Origin: Victivallis vadensis
Lineage (GTDB): Bacteria > Verrucomicrobiota > Lentisphaeria > Victivallales > GWF2-50-93
Direction of reading: 5' to 3'
DNA length: 6,268 bases
Assembly: GCA_020718525.1 (NCBI GenBank)
Contig: DYRX01000252.1
Coordinates: forward strand, 1-6,268
Of this stretch, positions 5,928 through 6,268 are shown in pieces. A program made the translations under genes and the position numbers. Numbering within the stretch: the stretch's first letter is position 1; every line of letters begins with the position of its first letter. The notes below the pieces were generated by a model. That model was not told where the DNA came from. It searched no databases and was given only the letters and a program-made list of their open reading frames with translations.

Positions 5928-5981
5928 CGGTGTAAATCAGCAGCGTGCGGTAGCGCGTTAGCTGAATTTCACTTGTTATCC
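5922..5981 (-). other. integron attC site of the HicBA cassette
   Basis: On the minus strand: R'' GGATAAC (5981-5975), arm GTGAAATTCAGC, a loop of about 19 bases, arm GCTGATTTACAC (10 of 12 positions pair), and R' GTTAGCA (5928-5922). Length is 60 nt. The hicA stop codon TAA (5978-5976) lies inside R''. The six R' bases TTAGCA belong to the next cassette and complement that cassette's own R'' at 5131-5137. The mismatch between GGATAAC and GTTAGCA in this site is explained by that. Confidence 0.85.
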
Positions 5982-6164
5982 GATTTCTTTTATTGATAGG
6001 AACTTGCAGATTTTCTTTGCAAGCTTATTGGAAATCTCCGTGTGTCTTGGAACCGCTTCGGTATGCCCTGTCGCAGGATTGCACCATAAGGAATGCCCGG
6101 AGCCTTCTCTTTTGAGAAAACATCCACTTCTTCTTAGATGTTTGACCAAGTCATTTCTTTTCAT
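5976..6164 (-). CDS. hicA: HicA family mRNA interferase toxin
   Basis: A 62-aa protein, full length for HicA. HicA toxins have a dsRNA-binding-like fold and cut mRNA or tmRNA without the ribosome, stalling translation until HicB binds them. Seen here: MKRNDLVKHLRRSGC at the start (the usual helix, normally MKxxELIKxLxxxGF), KREGSGHSLW with the catalytic His24, and VPRHTEISNKLAKKICKFL (the usual HxxxELxxGTLxxILKQ region). Its ATG overlaps the stop of hicB by the four bases ATGA, so the two are translationally coupled. Its stop lies within the attC core. Together with hicB it forms the cargo of an integron cassette, a common setting for toxin-antitoxin pairs, which stabilise long arrays. Confidence 0.92.
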   Translation of the reverse strand: MKRNDLVKHLRRSGCFLKREGSGHSLWCNPATGHTEAVPRHTEISNKLAKKICKFLSIKEIG

Positions 6165-6268
6165 CCGACAGCCACTAATTCTTGATGTGCTTCAGATGGA
6201 ATAGACCTTAGTACATCTTGTCTCCTGTCCTCAAGAATGAGTTCGATTGCCTGCGACAAATTATGAAT
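6161..6268 (-). CDS. hicB: HicB family antitoxin, C-terminal part (cut by window edge)
   Basis: Thirty-five codons of a gene that begins beyond the right edge: IHNLSQAIELILEDRRQDVL, then RSIPSEAHQELVAVG and stop. The NLxxAIELxLED helix is typical of HicB, where it follows the partly degraded RNase H-like fold that covers the toxin; in short HicB proteins the chain ends soon after in a beta strand (here ELVAVG). The TGA stop overlaps the hicA ATG, giving the antitoxin-first order seen in many hicBA operons. HicB normally also represses its own promoter, but the DNA-binding part, if any, and the promoter are outside the window. Confidence 0.75.
   Translation of the reverse strand: MHNLSQAIELILEDRRQDVLRSIPSEAHQELVAVG

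Overview
The window reads as three blocks: an ordinary chromosomal block (about 1-4720), a short transposase scar (about 4840-5070), and the end of an integron gene-cassette array (about 5070-6268). All genes I accept lie on the minus strand. No taxonomic marker is present. A secreted protein joining seven FG-GAP repeats to a sulfatase-modifying-factor (FGE) fold, a KamA/EpmB-type radical SAM enzyme and many decayed gene scraps would fit a Lentisphaerota-like or other PVC-group bacterium, but this is a low-confidence guess.

Layout from left to right. Positions 1-425 hold no convincing gene. They carry hairpins, including a roughly 160-bp element bounded by 12-bp inverted repeats that contains further palindromes whose stems differ in compensating ways. 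Positions 426-1397 encode a radical SAM lysine 2,3-aminomutase-family protein closest to EpmB. Just upstream on the same strand (1473-2162) is an unrecognised 229-aa protein with a plausible sigma70-type promoter at 2194-2221; the pair may form one transcription unit. Positions 2346-2591 are a broken remnant of an HRDC domain, as found at the end of RecQ-type helicases. Positions 2725-4707 encode a 660-aa exported protein: signal peptide, seven calcium-binding FG-GAP/VCBS repeats, then an FGE-sulfatase domain that lacks the catalytic cysteines.

Positions 4842-4964 are the first 40 codons of an IS200-like/REP-associated tyrosine transposase, cut short. The right-hand 1.2 kb is clearly more AT-rich. 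It holds two minus-strand cassettes, each with an attC site directly after its last stop codon. The first cassette is complete (5076-5927). Its attC begins with TGCTAAC, and the other end of the cassette supplies the exact complement GTTAGCA, as expected for a circle inserted between G and TT of the core site. It encodes a probable PD-(D/E)xK nuclease fused to an EVE/PUA-like domain, an architecture suggestive of defence against modified DNA. The second cassette, cut by the window edge, encodes a HicB-HicA toxin-antitoxin pair whose stop codon lies inside the attC core. Reading direction places any attI and integrase beyond the right edge and the end of the array at about 5070.

The most interesting content is this cassette array with an unfamiliar nuclease-EVE gene, followed by the palindromic element at the left edge and the substituted C-terminus of the FGE domain.
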